Source: Streptomyces nodosus (GTDB lineage Bacteria > Actinomycetota > Actinomycetes > Streptomycetales > Streptomycetaceae). Taken from it: a stretch of 64,000 nt of DNA. The notes under the pieces were generated by a model, which was not told the DNA's origin, did not search any database, and saw only the letters and a program-made list of their open reading frames with translations. The first letter of the stretch is position 1. Each line of letters starts with the position of its first letter. This document shows positions 55,082 through 63,603 of the stretch, piece by piece. The stretch covers positions 1,452,501 to 1,516,500 of the forward strand of contig NZ_CP023747.1 of the NCBI RefSeq assembly GCF_008704995.1, given 5' to 3'. Both the position numbers and the translations under genes were made by a program.

Positions 55082-56527
55082 TTACTGGTTGCCGCAGGCG
55101 GACACGGCGGGCGTGTCGAGCCAGGGCAGGTCGTGTCCCATCCGGTCGCGCTTGGTGCGCAGATAGGGAAGGTTGTGCTCGCCCGCCTGCACGGGCATCG
55201 GCTCCCGTGCCGTGACCTTCAAGCCGTGCCGGAGCAGAGCCTCGGTCTTGTCGGGGTTGTTGGTCATCAGCCGCAGGCTGCGCACCCCGAGGTCCGCCAG
55301 GATCCTGGCGCCCGCGGCGTAGTCCCGGGCGTCGGCGGGCAGGCCCAGCTCCAGGTTGGCGTCCAGGGTGTCGCGTCCGCGCTCCTGCAGTTCGTACGCA
55401 CGCAGCTTGGACATCAGTCCGATGCCGCGTCCCTCGTGGCCGCGCAGATACACCACCACTCCCCTGCCCTCCGCCTGGACGCGCTCCAGGGACGCCTCCA
55501 GCTGGGGGCCGCAGTCGCAGCGCAGGGAACGGAAGACATCGCCGGTGAGGCACTCGGAGTGGACGCGCACCAGGACGTCCTCGCCGTCGCCGATCTCGCC
55601 GTGCACCAGGGCGACATGCTCGACCCCGTCGACGGTGGAGCGGTAGCCGTACGCCGTGAACGCGCCGAAGGCGGTGGGCAGAGAGACCTCCGCCTCACGG
55701 TGAACGGTGGGTTCGGACACGGGCGCCTCCTGCTCCTGCGGGTCCCGGAGACCGGCCCGACCGGTCGAGGCCGACAGCGGGGAGGGGATCGAGGCCTCCA
55801 GGAAGCGCCGATAAGCGATCAGATCCTCGATCGAGATGATGGTCAGACCGTGCTTGCGGGCGAACGGGACGAGCTCCGGAAGCCGCAGCATACGGCCGTC
55901 CTCGCCGGCGATCTCCACGATGGCGCCGGCCGGGCGCAGTCCGGCGAGCCGGGCCAGGTCGACGGCGGCCTCGGTGTGGCCGTTGCGCACCAGCACTCCG
56001 CCGGTCCTGGCCCGCAGCGGGAAGACATGGCCGGGGCGGACGAAGTCACCGGGGCCCGCCTCTCCCCCGGCGAGCAGCCGCAGGGTGGTGGCGCGGTCGG
56101 CGGCGGAGATGCCGGTGGTCACACCGTGGGCGCCGCTCGCGTCCACGGACACGGTGAACGCGGTGCGCATCGACTCGGTGTTGTTCTCGACCATCTGCGG
56201 GAGCCGGAGCCGGTCGAGTTCGCCGCCCTCCATGGGGGCGCAGATCAGCCCGCGGCACTCACTCATCATGAAGGCGACGATCTCGGGGGTGGCCTTCTCG
56301 GCGGCGATCACGAGGTCGCCCTCGTTCTCCCGGTCCTCGTCGTCGACGACCACGACGGGCCGGCCGGCCGCGATGTCGGCGACGGCCCGCTCGACCGGGT
56401 CGAGCGCGAACTCCTCGACACGGTCCACACCGGGGAGGACGGGCGACGGGGGGACGTCGCGACGGGGCCCGCCCGGCACGGGGAGTGTTTCGGTGGGGGC
56501 GGTGCTGGGCGACGGGCTGGCGGTCAT
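55082..56527 (-). CDS. ribBA: Bifunctional 3,4-dihydroxybutanone 4-phosphate synthase / GTP cyclohydrolase II
   Basis: A 481-aa fusion. The N-terminal half is dihydroxybutanone phosphate synthase ([50 protein letters not shown]). The C-terminal half is GTP cyclohydrolase II with the zinc Cys set ([15 protein letters not shown]) and [20 protein letters not shown]. Both active sites look complete. An N-terminal extension of about 40 residues is Pro/Ser-rich. Start at 56527 with AAGGAG upstream, overlapping the ribM stop (ATGA). It supplies both precursors for RibH. Confidence 0.97.
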   Translation of the reverse strand: MTASPSPSTAPTETLPVPGGPRRDVPPSPVLPGVDRVEEFALDPVERAVADIAAGRPVVVVDDEDRENEGDLVIAAEKATPEIVAFMMSECRGLICAPMEGGELDRLRLPQMVENNTESMRTAFTVSVDASGAHGVTTGISAADRATTLRLLAGGEAGPGDFVRPGHVFPLRARTGGVLVRNGHTEAAVDLARLAGLRPAGAIVEIAGEDGRMLRLPELVPFARKHGLTIISIEDLIAYRRFLEASIPSPLSASTGRAGLRDPQEQEAPVSEPTVHREAEVSLPTAFGAFTAYGYRSTVDGVEHVALVHGEIGDGEDVLVRVHSECLTGDVFRSLRCDCGPQLEASLERVQAEGRGVVVYLRGHEGRGIGLMSKLRAYELQERGRDTLDANLELGLPADARDYAAGARILADLGVRSLRLMTNNPDKTEALLRHGLKVTAREPMPVQAGEHNLPYLRTKRDRMGHDLPWLDTPAVSACGNQ

Positions 56528-57168
56528 GCCGGCGCTCCTTCCAGGACGGGCCGCGTGCTCCGGCGGGAGCGCAGCCACCAGTCGCGCATGCCCCACAGGA
56601 CGAGCGCGCCGTAGACGATGTAGACGAAGCCGGAGAAGGCGAAGCCGTTGGCGAAGTTGAGCGGGACGCCCACGACGTCGACCAGCAGCCAGGCGAACCA
56701 GAACTCGACCATGCCGCGGGCCTGGGCGTACATGGCGACGACGGTGCCGACGAAGATGTACGCGTCCGGCCAGGGGTCCCAGGACAGCTTCGGATAGGCG
56801 GTGAACAGGCCCGCCACCGCGAGGGTGCCCACGGCCGCGGCGCCCAGCAGGGCCGCGCGCTCGCCCCAGGTGGCGAACCGTACGGCGATATGACCGTCCT
56901 CGCCCTGCTGCTTGCCGCGGTGCCACTGCCGATAGCCGTAGACGGCGACGACCATGACGACGACCTGTTTGCCGGCGCTGCCGGAGAGATGGGCCGTGGC
57001 GAAGGCCGCGAAGAGGATGACGCCGGACAGGAACTGCACCGGCCAGCTCCATAGCGAACGCCGCCAGCCGAGGGCGAGGCCGAGCAGTCCGATCACGTTG
57101 CCGGTCATGTCCGACCACTTGATGTCCTGGTCCAGCAGGGTGAAGGCATCGGAGTTGAGCCAGTTCAC
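56524..57168 (-). CDS. ribM: Riboflavin transporter of the PnuC-like RibM/PnuX family
   Basis: A 214-aa membrane protein with about six or seven TM segments ([77 protein letters not shown]) and the QWHRG and WEYR-like motifs of PnuC relatives. Automated tools would call it a nicotinamide riboside transporter, but its place between ribE and ribBA behind an FMN riboswitch matches RibM (PnuX), the riboflavin and roseoflavin facilitator of Streptomyces and Corynebacterium. Its start overlaps the ribE stop. Confidence 0.9.
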   Translation of the reverse strand: MNWLNSDAFTLLDQDIKWSDMTGNVIGLLGLALGWRRSLWSWPVQFLSGVILFAAFATAHLSGSAGKQVVVMVVAVYGYRQWHRGKQQGEDGHIAVRFATWGERAALLGAAAVGTLAVAGLFTAYPKLSWDPWPDAYIFVGTVVAMYAQARGMVEFWFAWLLVDVVGVPLNFANGFAFSGFVYIVYGALVLWGMRDWWLRSRRSTRPVLEGAPA

Positions 57169-57767
57169 CGGGTGCCCCCCTGACCGGCCAGCAGACGCTC
57201 GACGTACTTGGCGATGACGTCGACCTCGAGGTTGACCGGGTCGCCGGGCTGCTTGATGCCCAGGGTGGTCAGCGCGAGGGTCGTCGGGATGAGGCTGACG
57301 GTGAAGCGGTCGGAGCCGGCCTCGACCACGGTGAGGCTGATGCCGTCGACGGTGATGGAACCCTTCTCGACCACATAGCGGCTCAGCTCCGCGGGGAGCG
57401 AGAGGGTGACCAGCTCCCAGTGCTCGGAGGGCTCGCGCTCCAGTACGGTGCCGGTGCCGTCGACATGGCCCTGCACGATGTGCCCGCCGAGGCGCGCGCC
57501 GACCGCGGTGGGGCGTTCGAGGTTGACCCGGGAGCCGACCGTGAGGGCACCGAGGCTGGAGCGCTTGAGGGTCTCCGCCATGACGTCGGCGGTGAATTCG
57601 TCGCCCTCGTGCTCCACGACCGTGAGACAGACGCCGTTGACGGCGATGGAGTCCCCGTGTCCGGCGCCCTCGGTGACGACGGGTCCACGGAGCCGGAAGC
57701 GGGAGGCGTCGCCGAGGTTCTCGACGGCGGTGACCTCACCCAGCTCTTCGACGATTCCGGTGAACAC
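57165..57767 (-). CDS. ribE: Riboflavin synthase alpha subunit
   Basis: A 200-aa riboflavin synthase, last step: dismutation of two lumazine molecules. It shows the two-fold lumazine-binding repeat: [39 protein letters not shown], then [14 protein letters not shown] and the terminal [14 protein letters not shown] start at 57767 with AGGAGG upstream; the 30 nt of open frame beyond it are not part of the gene. First gene of the rib operon after the FMN riboswitch. No ribD is in the window. Confidence 0.97.
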   Translation of the reverse strand: MFTGIVEELGEVTAVENLGDASRFRLRGPVVTEGAGHGDSIAVNGVCLTVVEHEGDEFTADVMAETLKRSSLGALTVGSRVNLERPTAVGARLGGHIVQGHVDGTGTVLEREPSEHWELVTLSLPAELSRYVVEKGSITVDGISLTVVEAGSDRFTVSLIPTTLALTTLGIKQPGDPVNLEVDVIAKYVERLLAGQGGTR

Positions 57768-57915
57768 TTTCCCGGGTCCTCCTGCCTCATAGGGCACGGA
57801 CTCCGGGGCCTGTCATGACGACAGAGAACACGGGCGACGACAGCGGGGCGACGCCGGACACCGGCCGTCCCTGAGGACGAGCCGTTACGGCGGCGCGCAC
57901 GCATGCTCGCCCGCC

Positions 57916-58042
57916 GCGCACTGCCTCCCATCCGGACTTTAACCGTCGGTCCAGGAATTTCACCTGGTCAACCGGCCGCTGGAAGCGACCGGGTCGCGGA
58001 CTGTAACCGCCGGTTCGGACTTTCACCGACCCCGGAGTGCGC
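57916..58042 (-). promoter_or_regulatory. FMN riboswitch (RFN element) of the rib operon
   Basis: On the minus strand the conserved core is plain: GGGGTCGGTGAAAGTCCG at the 5' side, the TTACAGTCCGCGACC and GACCAGGTGAAATTCCTG arms, and CCGGATGGGAGGCAGTG at the 3' side. The closing P1 stem is GCGCAC with GTGCGC (58037-58042 and 57916-57921). It lies about 150 nt upstream of ribE and should repress the operon when FMN is plentiful. Confidence 0.97.
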
Positions 58043-58055
58043 TGCTTCTGGTACA

Positions 58056-58068
58056 GGCACAGTGTGCC
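58056..58068. promoter_or_regulatory. Palindrome upstream of the FMN riboswitch
   Basis: GGCACA, 1 nt, TGTGCC: a 13-nt palindrome 14 nt upstream of the riboswitch stem. It is in the likely promoter region of the rib operon and may bind a regulator. Confidence 0.3.
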
Positions 58069-58200
58069 ACGCCCGCTCGGCACCCATGCGGGGGATTCGC
58101 TGTGCGGTCCCTCACAGGCCCACATGATGGACTTCCGCGGGTTGTGCGCACAGAACCTTCACTCGGTGACGACGGAGCCAACACCCTTTCTGCGCAGGGA

Positions 58201-58220
58201 AGTTGTGATGATCCACAACT
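58201..58220. promoter_or_regulatory. Palindrome just upstream of the small RNA promoter
   Basis: AGTTGTG, 6 nt, CACAACT: 7-bp perfect arms ending 1 nt before the -35 box at 58222. The right half contains TGATCCACA, one base from the DnaA-box consensus TTATCCACA. A transcription factor site is most likely. Confidence 0.45.
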
Positions 58221-58221
58221 G

Positions 58222-58251
58222 TTGACGGGTCTGGTCTAGTCCTTTTAGGGT
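58222..58251 (+). promoter_or_regulatory. HrdB-type promoter of the candidate small RNA
   Basis: TTGACG (58222-58227), an 18-nt spacer, TAGGGT (58246-58251). Good match to TTGACN and TANNNT. The predicted start is about 58258. Confidence 0.55.
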
Positions 58252-58257
58252 CGGCGG

Positions 58258-58335
58258 TCCCGGCGCAGTGCGCCGTCCATGATCGGCCCGGCGGCGGTGA
58301 CGAAGGCCCTTGCCCCGCCGCCGGGCCTTCTTTCC
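58258..58335 (+). ncRNA. Candidate small RNA, about 78 nt
   Basis: Begins just after a strong promoter. The 5' hairpin is CGGCGC, AGT loop, GCGCCG (58261-58275). The 3' end is a terminator hairpin (GAAGGCCC at 58302-58309 with GGGCCTTC at 58323-58330) followed by TTTCC. No open frame with a ribosome-binding site. It has the same layout as the 47942 candidate. The terminator also faces the ROK gene end and may serve it. Confidence 0.5.
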
Positions 58336-58357
58336 CCGCGACCGTCCGCCCGGCCGG

Positions 58358-59575
58358 CTATCGAGGGGCGAACAGCTCGTCCTGGGCGCCGTCCCGCGCG
58401 ATCAGCAGCGCACCGCGCAGTACGGCGCCCCCGCCCAGGGCGGTGGCCCGTACCTCGGTGGCCAGCGGTGTCATCCGCGCCAGCCGCCGGCCGACCCGGC
58501 CGGCGAGCACCTCCCCGCCGGCCTGCCCGATCTCACCGCCGAGCACCACGCACCCGGGGTCGAGAATGGCGGCCACGGAGGCGGCGCCCACGGCGAGCCG
58601 CTCGGCGAGGGTGTCGAGGAACCGCTCGGCGTCGTCCCTCCCCGGCCCCTTTCCCGCGCCCGTCCCGTCGTCCCCGGTGACCCGCGCCACGGCCAGCCGC
58701 ACCACGGCCGCCGCCGTCGGCTCGTCGCCCTCGGCCTCGGCCGAGAGCCCGCATCGCGCGGCCAGTTCCGTGACGGCCGCCGAACTCGCCAGGGAGTGGA
58801 AGCCGCCCTCGCAGTCCGTGGCCGACGGAAGGCCGGAGGTACCCGGGACCGGCAGAAAGCCGATCTCACCGGTGCCGCCCGAGGCACCGCGTCGCAGCGC
58901 GCCGTCCAGCACCACGGCGGCACCGGCGCCATGGCCCAGCCACAGCAGCACAAAGGTGTCCCGGTCGCGGGCGACGCCCTCGCGCTGCTCGACCAGGGCG
59001 GCGAGATTGGTCTCGTTCTCCACGATCACATGCGCGGGCAGCCGCTCCTGGAGCGCGGCGACCAGCCGGCGGTGCCACTCGGGCAGCCCCTGGGAGTCGC
59101 GGAGTTCACCGGTGACGGGGTCAATGAGCCCGGGCGCCCCGATCCCGACCGTGTGCAGCGAGGCGGCACCGGCCTCCTTGACGGCGCGCTCCACCAGTGC
59201 CACCGACTGCTCCACCGCGGGGCCCGTGCCCGTCTCGCCGCCGATGGGCACCGAGGCCTCGGCGAGCACCCCGCCTAGCAGATCCGACACCAGGACGGAG
59301 ACGCCCTCGGTGCGCACATCGAGGGCCGCGAGATGGGCGAGGCGGGCGACGATCCCGTACAGGCGCGCGTTCGGGCCGCGGCGCTGGGCCCGGGACTCCC
59401 CCACCACCGTGACGAGCCCGGCCTCGGTGAGCCGTTCCACCAGATCGGCGACCGTGGGCCGGGACAGTCCGGTGAGTTGCTTCAGCTGCCCGGCCGTCAG
59501 AGGGCCTTCCTGCTGCAACAGCCGCAGGGCAAGGCGGTCGTTGATGGCCCGGGCGGTACTCGGGGACGCAGCCAT
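58358..59575 (-). CDS. ROK family transcriptional regulator
   Basis: A 405-aa protein. An N-terminal winged helix (ALRLLQQEGPLTAGQLKQLT, then GLSRPTVADLVERLTEAGLV) is followed by an actin-like ROK domain (LDVRTEGVSVLVSDLLGGVL; VGIGAPGLIDPVTGEL; GASGGTGEIGFLPV). The usual ROK zinc motif CxCGxxGCxE is degenerate here (ATDCEGGFHSLAS), so zinc binding and sugar kinase activity are unlikely. Start at 59575 with GGAAGGAT upstream. It is divergent from an MFS transporter with a palindromic operator between them, so it probably represses the transporter in response to a sugar-like ligand. Confidence 0.93.
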   Translation of the reverse strand: MAASPSTARAINDRLALRLLQQEGPLTAGQLKQLTGLSRPTVADLVERLTEAGLVTVVGESRAQRRGPNARLYGIVARLAHLAALDVRTEGVSVLVSDLLGGVLAEASVPIGGETGTGPAVEQSVALVERAVKEAGAASLHTVGIGAPGLIDPVTGELRDSQGLPEWHRRLVAALQERLPAHVIVENETNLAALVEQREGVARDRDTFVLLWLGHGAGAAVVLDGALRRGASGGTGEIGFLPVPGTSGLPSATDCEGGFHSLASSAAVTELAARCGLSAEAEGDEPTAAAVVRLAVARVTGDDGTGAGKGPGRDDAERFLDTLAERLAVGAASVAAILDPGCVVLGGEIGQAGGEVLAGRVGRRLARMTPLATEVRATALGGGAVLRGALLIARDGAQDELFAPR

Positions 59576-59629
59576 GCCGGGATCCTTCCAGATCGGCGGG
59601 GCCCCACCGGCGGCGGCTTTGCGCACTAT

Positions 59630-59652
59630 CTATCAGGCAGGGTTCCTGATAG
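59630..59652. promoter_or_regulatory. Operator between the ROK and MFS genes
   Basis: CTATCAGG (59630-59637), 7 nt, CCTGATAG (59645-59652): perfect 8-bp arms. The right arm overlaps a -10-like TAGTTT (59650-59655) for the MFS gene. Probable ROK binding site controlling both directions. Confidence 0.6.
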
Positions 59653-59706
59653 TTTACGCCACGCAACAGACCGGACACAGCGGGGGCAAGCGGAGGAATG
59701 GACGCC

Positions 59707-60918
59707 ATGACCGAGGGGATCTCCCCGTCGCACGAGGTGAGGCGCGCCCGGTTCGCCGTGGCCGCGGTGTTCGCCGTGCACGGCGCGGTGACCGGCTCCT
59801 TCGCGACCCGGGTGCCGTGGATCCAGGAGCATGCGGGGATCAGCGCGGGCCAGTTGGGCATCGCTCTGGCCTTCCCCGCGCTCGGTGCGTCCCTGGCGAT
59901 GCCGCTCGCGGGACGGATCAGCCACCGCCTGGGCTCCCGCACGGCGCTGCGGGTCCTGCTCGCCCTGTGGACGCTGTCCCTGATCCTGCCGTCCCTCGCC
60001 CCCGGTCTGCCGGCGCTCTGCCTGGCCCTGTTCGTCTACGGCGCCTCGGCCGGCATGTCGGACGTGGCGATGAACGCGCTGGGCGTGGAGGTCGAGAACC
60101 GGCTGAACAAGTCGATCATGTCCGGACTGCACGGGCTGTGGAGCACCGGCGCCCTGGTCGGCTCGGCGGCGGGCACCCTCGCGGCCCATCTGGGCGCGGA
60201 CGCCCGGCTGCACCACGCCCTGGCCGCCGGGGTCCTGACCCTGCTGGGCGCCGTCGCCTGCACCTGGGTCCTCGACATGCAGCCCGCCCAGGACGAGGAG
60301 CCGCCGCCCCGGTTCGCGCTGCCGCCCAAGTCGGCGCTGCTGATCGGCGCGATCGGGTTCTGCGCGGTGTTCGCGGAGGGCGCGAGCCTGGACTGGTCGG
60401 CGGTCTATCTGCGGGACCGGCTGGCGAGTTCGGCGGGCCTGGCCGCGGCGTGCACCACGGCCTTCACCCTCACCATGGCGGTCGCCCGGATCGCGGGCGA
60501 CCGGGTGGTGGACCGGTACGGGGCCGTGCGCACGGTCCGGGCGAGCGGTGTGCTGGCCGCGCTCGGCGGGCTGCTGATCGTCCTCGCGGACACCCCTGCG
60601 GTGGCGATGGGCGGGTTCGCGCTGATGGGCCTCGGCATCGCGGTGGTCGTACCGCTGTGCTTCGCGGCGGCGGGCCGCAGCGGCCCCAACCCGAGCCAGG
60701 CCATCGCTGGTGTGGCGACCATCACCTACACCTCGGGTCTTGTGGCGCCGAGCGCGATCGGCACCCTGGCCCAGGCGACCAGCCTGACGGTGTCGTTCGG
60801 CCTGGTCACGGTGCTGGCCTGCGGGCTGGCCGGGTTCGCCGGGGTGCTGCGCGCGGGGGACCGGAACCGCACCAGGACGGGCCCGCCGAGCGCCCCTGTT
60901 CCCGACCCGCGGCCCTGA
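59707..60918 (+). CDS. MFS transporter
   Basis: A 403-aa major facilitator with about 12 TM segments. Typical features: FAVAAVFAVHGAVTGSFATR, the loop AGRISHRLGSRTALR, and YGASAGMSDVAMNALGVEVE. It resembles the YbjJ/FucP-like sugar or drug transporter group. Start at 59707 (MTEGISPSHE) with GGAGGA 9 nt upstream; an ATG at 59698 directly abuts that site and is unlikely. A divergent ROK regulator suggests the substrate is a sugar or related compound; the 5' operator fits repression. Confidence 0.9.
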   Translation: MTEGISPSHEVRRARFAVAAVFAVHGAVTGSFATRVPWIQEHAGISAGQLGIALAFPALGASLAMPLAGRISHRLGSRTALRVLLALWTLSLILPSLAPGLPALCLALFVYGASAGMSDVAMNALGVEVENRLNKSIMSGLHGLWSTGALVGSAAGTLAAHLGADARLHHALAAGVLTLLGAVACTWVLDMQPAQDEEPPPRFALPPKSALLIGAIGFCAVFAEGASLDWSAVYLRDRLASSAGLAAACTTAFTLTMAVARIAGDRVVDRYGAVRTVRASGVLAALGGLLIVLADTPAVAMGGFALMGLGIAVVVPLCFAAAGRSGPNPSQAIAGVATITYTSGLVAPSAIGTLAQATSLTVSFGLVTVLACGLAGFAGVLRAGDRNRTRTGPPSAPVPDPRP

Positions 60919-60945
60919 CCACGGACCGGGACCCCGTCGCACTCA

Positions 60946-60978
60946 TGTGAACCTGGTTCACAAGACGAACTTGTGAAC
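60946..60978. promoter_or_regulatory. Triple GTGAAC repeat upstream of the NCS2 permease
   Basis: TGTGAAC, 3 nt, GTTCACAAG, 5 nt, CTTGTGAAC: two overlapping inverted repeats sharing the middle half-site. The second is a perfect 9-bp inverted repeat. It lies 72-104 nt before the permease start and after the MFS gene stop. It is not GC-rich like the terminators here, so a dimeric or tetrameric repressor site is more likely. Confidence 0.55.
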
Positions 60979-61049
60979 GTGAGCCGTCCGGTGCACGTGA
61001 CAATGGTCCGGGACAGTTTCTTCCCATAGAGAGAAAGCGACACCTCACC

Positions 61050-62495
61050 ATGGACCTCGGCGTGCGCTGGAAGCTGCACGGAGACGGGCGCACCCCCGCC
61101 CCGGGAGCGGTCGTCCGCCCCGACGAACGGCTCTCGTGGCCCCGCACGGCCGGGCTCGGCGCCCAGCATGTCGTCGCGATGTTCGGGGCCAGCTTCGTGG
61201 CGCCCGTGCTGATGGGGCTCGACCCCAACCTCGCGATCATGATGTCGGGTGTCGCGACCGTGATCTTCCTCCTTGCGACCCGCGGCCGGGTGCCCAGCTA
61301 CCTCGGCTGTTCGCTGTCCTTCGTGGGCGTCGCCGCGGTGATCAGGGCGCAGGGCGGCACCAGCGCGACCGTGACCGGCGCGGTGCTGGTCGTGGGTGCC
61401 GTGCTCTTCCTGGTGGGGCTCGCGGTCCAGCGGTTCGGGGCGCGGATCATCCACGCCTCGATGCCTCCCGTGGTGACCGGTGCGGTGGTCATGCTGATCG
61501 GCTTCAATCTGGCGCCCGTGACCGCGTCGACGTACTGGCCGCAGGACCAGTGGACCGCCCTGCTGGTGATGCTGTTCACCGGGCTGGCCGTGGTCTGTCT
61601 GCGCGGCTTCTGGTCCCGGATCGCGATCTTCCTGGGGCTGGTCTTCGGCTACGGGATCTCCTGGTTGTCCGACCGGATCTTCGGAAAGATCCACTCGGTG
61701 GACGCGAGCGGACGGCTCACCGACCACTGGCGTCTGGATCTCTCGGGCGTCGGCAAGGCGGACTGGATCGGCCTGCCCCACTTCCACGGGCCCTCCTTCC
61801 AGTGGTCCGCGGTGCTGGTCGCCCTGCCCGTGGTGATCGCGCTCGTCGCGGAGAACGCCGGGCACGTCAAGGCGGTCGGCGAGATGACCGGCGACCCGCT
61901 CGACGACAAGCTGGGCACCGCGATATCCGCCGACGGTGTCGCCTCGGTGCTCTCGACCGCGGTCGGCGGCCCGCCCAACACCACGTACTCCGAGAACATC
62001 GGCGTGATGGCGGCCACCCGCGTCTACTCGACCGCGGCCTACTGGGCGGCGGCCGGCTTCGCCCTGCTCTTCGGTGTCTGCCCCAAGTTCGGCGCGGTCG
62101 TGGCCGCGATCCCCGGCGGGGTGCTCGGCGGCATCACCGTCATCCTCTACGGCATGATCGGCCTGCTCGGCGCGCAGATCTGGACCAACTCCAAGGTGGA
62201 CCTGCGCAATCCGCTGAACCTGGTGCCGGCCGCCGCGGGCATCATCATCGGCGTCGGCAATGTCACCCTGAAGTTCACCGACACCTTCTCGCTGAGCGGC
62301 ATCGCGCTGGGCACGCTGGTCGTCATCACCGGCTATCACGCCCTGCGGGCGATGGCCCCCGCGCACCTCAAGCGGCAGGAGCCGCTGCTGGACTCCGGCA
62401 CCTCCTCGTACGGCGAGGAGGGCGACGGCGACGCCACCGCACGGGCGGCCGGGGAGGGCGACACCGGGACGGCCCGGGAGACGGTGCGCCGCTAG
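61050..62495 (+). CDS. NCS2 nucleobase permease (uracil/xanthine type)
   Basis: A 481-aa integral membrane protein of the NCS2 family, proton-coupled importer of uracil or purine bases. About 14 TM segments. Motifs: GLGAQHVVAMFGASFVAPVL at the start, VPSYLGCSLSFVG, VVIALVAENAGHVKAVGEMT (the conserved Glu/His of TM8) and GGPPNTTYSENIGVMAATRV (family signature). The C-terminal 60 residues are acidic and disordered. Uracil is most likely from the overall UraA-like pattern, but xanthine cannot be excluded. A repeat element upstream suggests regulation. Confidence 0.93.
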   Translation: MDLGVRWKLHGDGRTPAPGAVVRPDERLSWPRTAGLGAQHVVAMFGASFVAPVLMGLDPNLAIMMSGVATVIFLLATRGRVPSYLGCSLSFVGVAAVIRAQGGTSATVTGAVLVVGAVLFLVGLAVQRFGARIIHASMPPVVTGAVVMLIGFNLAPVTASTYWPQDQWTALLVMLFTGLAVVCLRGFWSRIAIFLGLVFGYGISWLSDRIFGKIHSVDASGRLTDHWRLDLSGVGKADWIGLPHFHGPSFQWSAVLVALPVVIALVAENAGHVKAVGEMTGDPLDDKLGTAISADGVASVLSTAVGGPPNTTYSENIGVMAATRVYSTAAYWAAAGFALLFGVCPKFGAVVAAIPGGVLGGITVILYGMIGLLGAQIWTNSKVDLRNPLNLVPAAAGIIIGVGNVTLKFTDTFSLSGIALGTLVVITGYHALRAMAPAHLKRQEPLLDSGTSSYGEEGDGDATARAAGEGDTGTARETVRR

Positions 62496-62642
62496 CGGCC
62501 GGACATGGGGCGGGTCCGCGGGCCGGCCCCCGCTCCCGCCGTTGCCGTACCGATCCGGCCTTCTTCGCCTGTCGCGGGGGCAACTTCCGGTTGATCGTTG
62601 TACGTTGCACGGACGGCACCTCCAGGCGAAGGAGCGACAGGC

Positions 62643-63572
62643 ATGGCGACCCGGCTCGGACTCGGCCTCCCCCAGAACAAGCAGTACTCCCTCGGGCGCG
62701 ACGTCCCCGATGTCGCCCGCGCCGCCGAGGCGATGGGCTACGAGAGTCTGTGGGTGTACGAGCGGGCCCTGTTCCCCGTGGCGAGCACCCAGGGTCTGTA
62801 CGGCATCGAGGGGGTCCCCTGGCCGGAGGGGTACCGCGGTGTGGCCGACCCGCTGGTGACCCTCACCCTGGCCGCCGCGGCCACCGAACGCGCCCGGCTC
62901 GGCACCAGTGTGCTGGTGGCCCCGCTGCATGTGCCCTTCCAGCTCGCCAAGGCGCTCGCCTCGCTGGACGCGGCCGCCGGCGGCCGGGTCGTCGCGGGCC
63001 TCGGCACGGGCTGGTCCCTGGACGAGTACGCGGCCGCCGCCGTGCGTCCGTTCGAGGAGCGCGGCCGGGTCCTGGACGAAGTGATCGACGTCTGCCGTGC
63101 GGTCTGGGGCCCGGATCCGGTCTCCTACGAGGGCGGGCTCACCAGGATCTCCCCGGCGGTGGTGAGCCCGAAGCCCGCCCGGCCGATCCCCGTTCTGCTG
63201 GCCGCGACCAGCAAGGCGGCCCGGCGGCGGCTCGTCGACAAGGCCGACGGCTGGATGCCGGTGGCCATGGGCGCCGAGACACTGGCCGCGCAGTGGCGCG
63301 AGCTCCGGGAGCTGGCCGCCGAGCGGGGCCGCGCCCTCCCCCTCCAGACCGTGCTGCGGGCCAACGCCCGGTACTCGGCGAAGCCGTACGACGGTCCGGA
63401 CCGCGCCCCCTTCCGGGGGAGCGTCGACCAGATCGTGCAGGACCTGGCGGCCCACGCCGAGGTCGGCCTCGAGGAGATCCTCGTCGATCTGCAGAGCTCG
63501 ACCAGGGACGCCGAGGAGCTGAAGGCCGTGGCCGAGGAGCTGTACACGGCGGCGCGGGCGGCGGGCGTCTGA
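62643..63572 (+). CDS. F420-dependent-type luciferase-like oxidoreductase
   Basis: A 309-aa TIM-barrel protein of the LLM (luciferase-like) class, in the TIGR03619-like subgroup that probably uses F420. Motifs: LGLGLPQNKQYSLGRDVPDV, ESLWVYERALFP, RARLGTSVLVAPLHVP and GGRVVAGLGTGWSLDEYAAA. Substrate unknown. Start at 62643 (MATRLGLGL) with GAAGGAG 8 nt upstream; 15 codons of open frame before it are not used. Confidence 0.92.
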   Translation: MATRLGLGLPQNKQYSLGRDVPDVARAAEAMGYESLWVYERALFPVASTQGLYGIEGVPWPEGYRGVADPLVTLTLAAAATERARLGTSVLVAPLHVPFQLAKALASLDAAAGGRVVAGLGTGWSLDEYAAAAVRPFEERGRVLDEVIDVCRAVWGPDPVSYEGGLTRISPAVVSPKPARPIPVLLAATSKAARRRLVDKADGWMPVAMGAETLAAQWRELRELAAERGRALPLQTVLRANARYSAKPYDGPDRAPFRGSVDQIVQDLAAHAEVGLEEILVDLQSSTRDAEELKAVAEELYTAARAAGV

Positions 63573-63603
63573 GCCCCGGGGCGCGGGCGGGGCGGCCCCC
63601 GGG

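Larger units (their letters stand above)
58043..58357. other. Intergenic region with a candidate regulated small RNA gene
   Basis: 315 bp between the rib operon leader and the ROK gene end. No coding gene. It holds the rib promoter region and a plus-strand unit: an operator-like palindrome, a promoter, a short transcript and a terminator (listed separately). Confidence 0.5.

Noticed and set aside
57916..58042. Open frames overlapping the FMN riboswitch on either strand
   Set aside because: The conserved RFN core explains the sequence, and no frame here has a ribosome-binding site.
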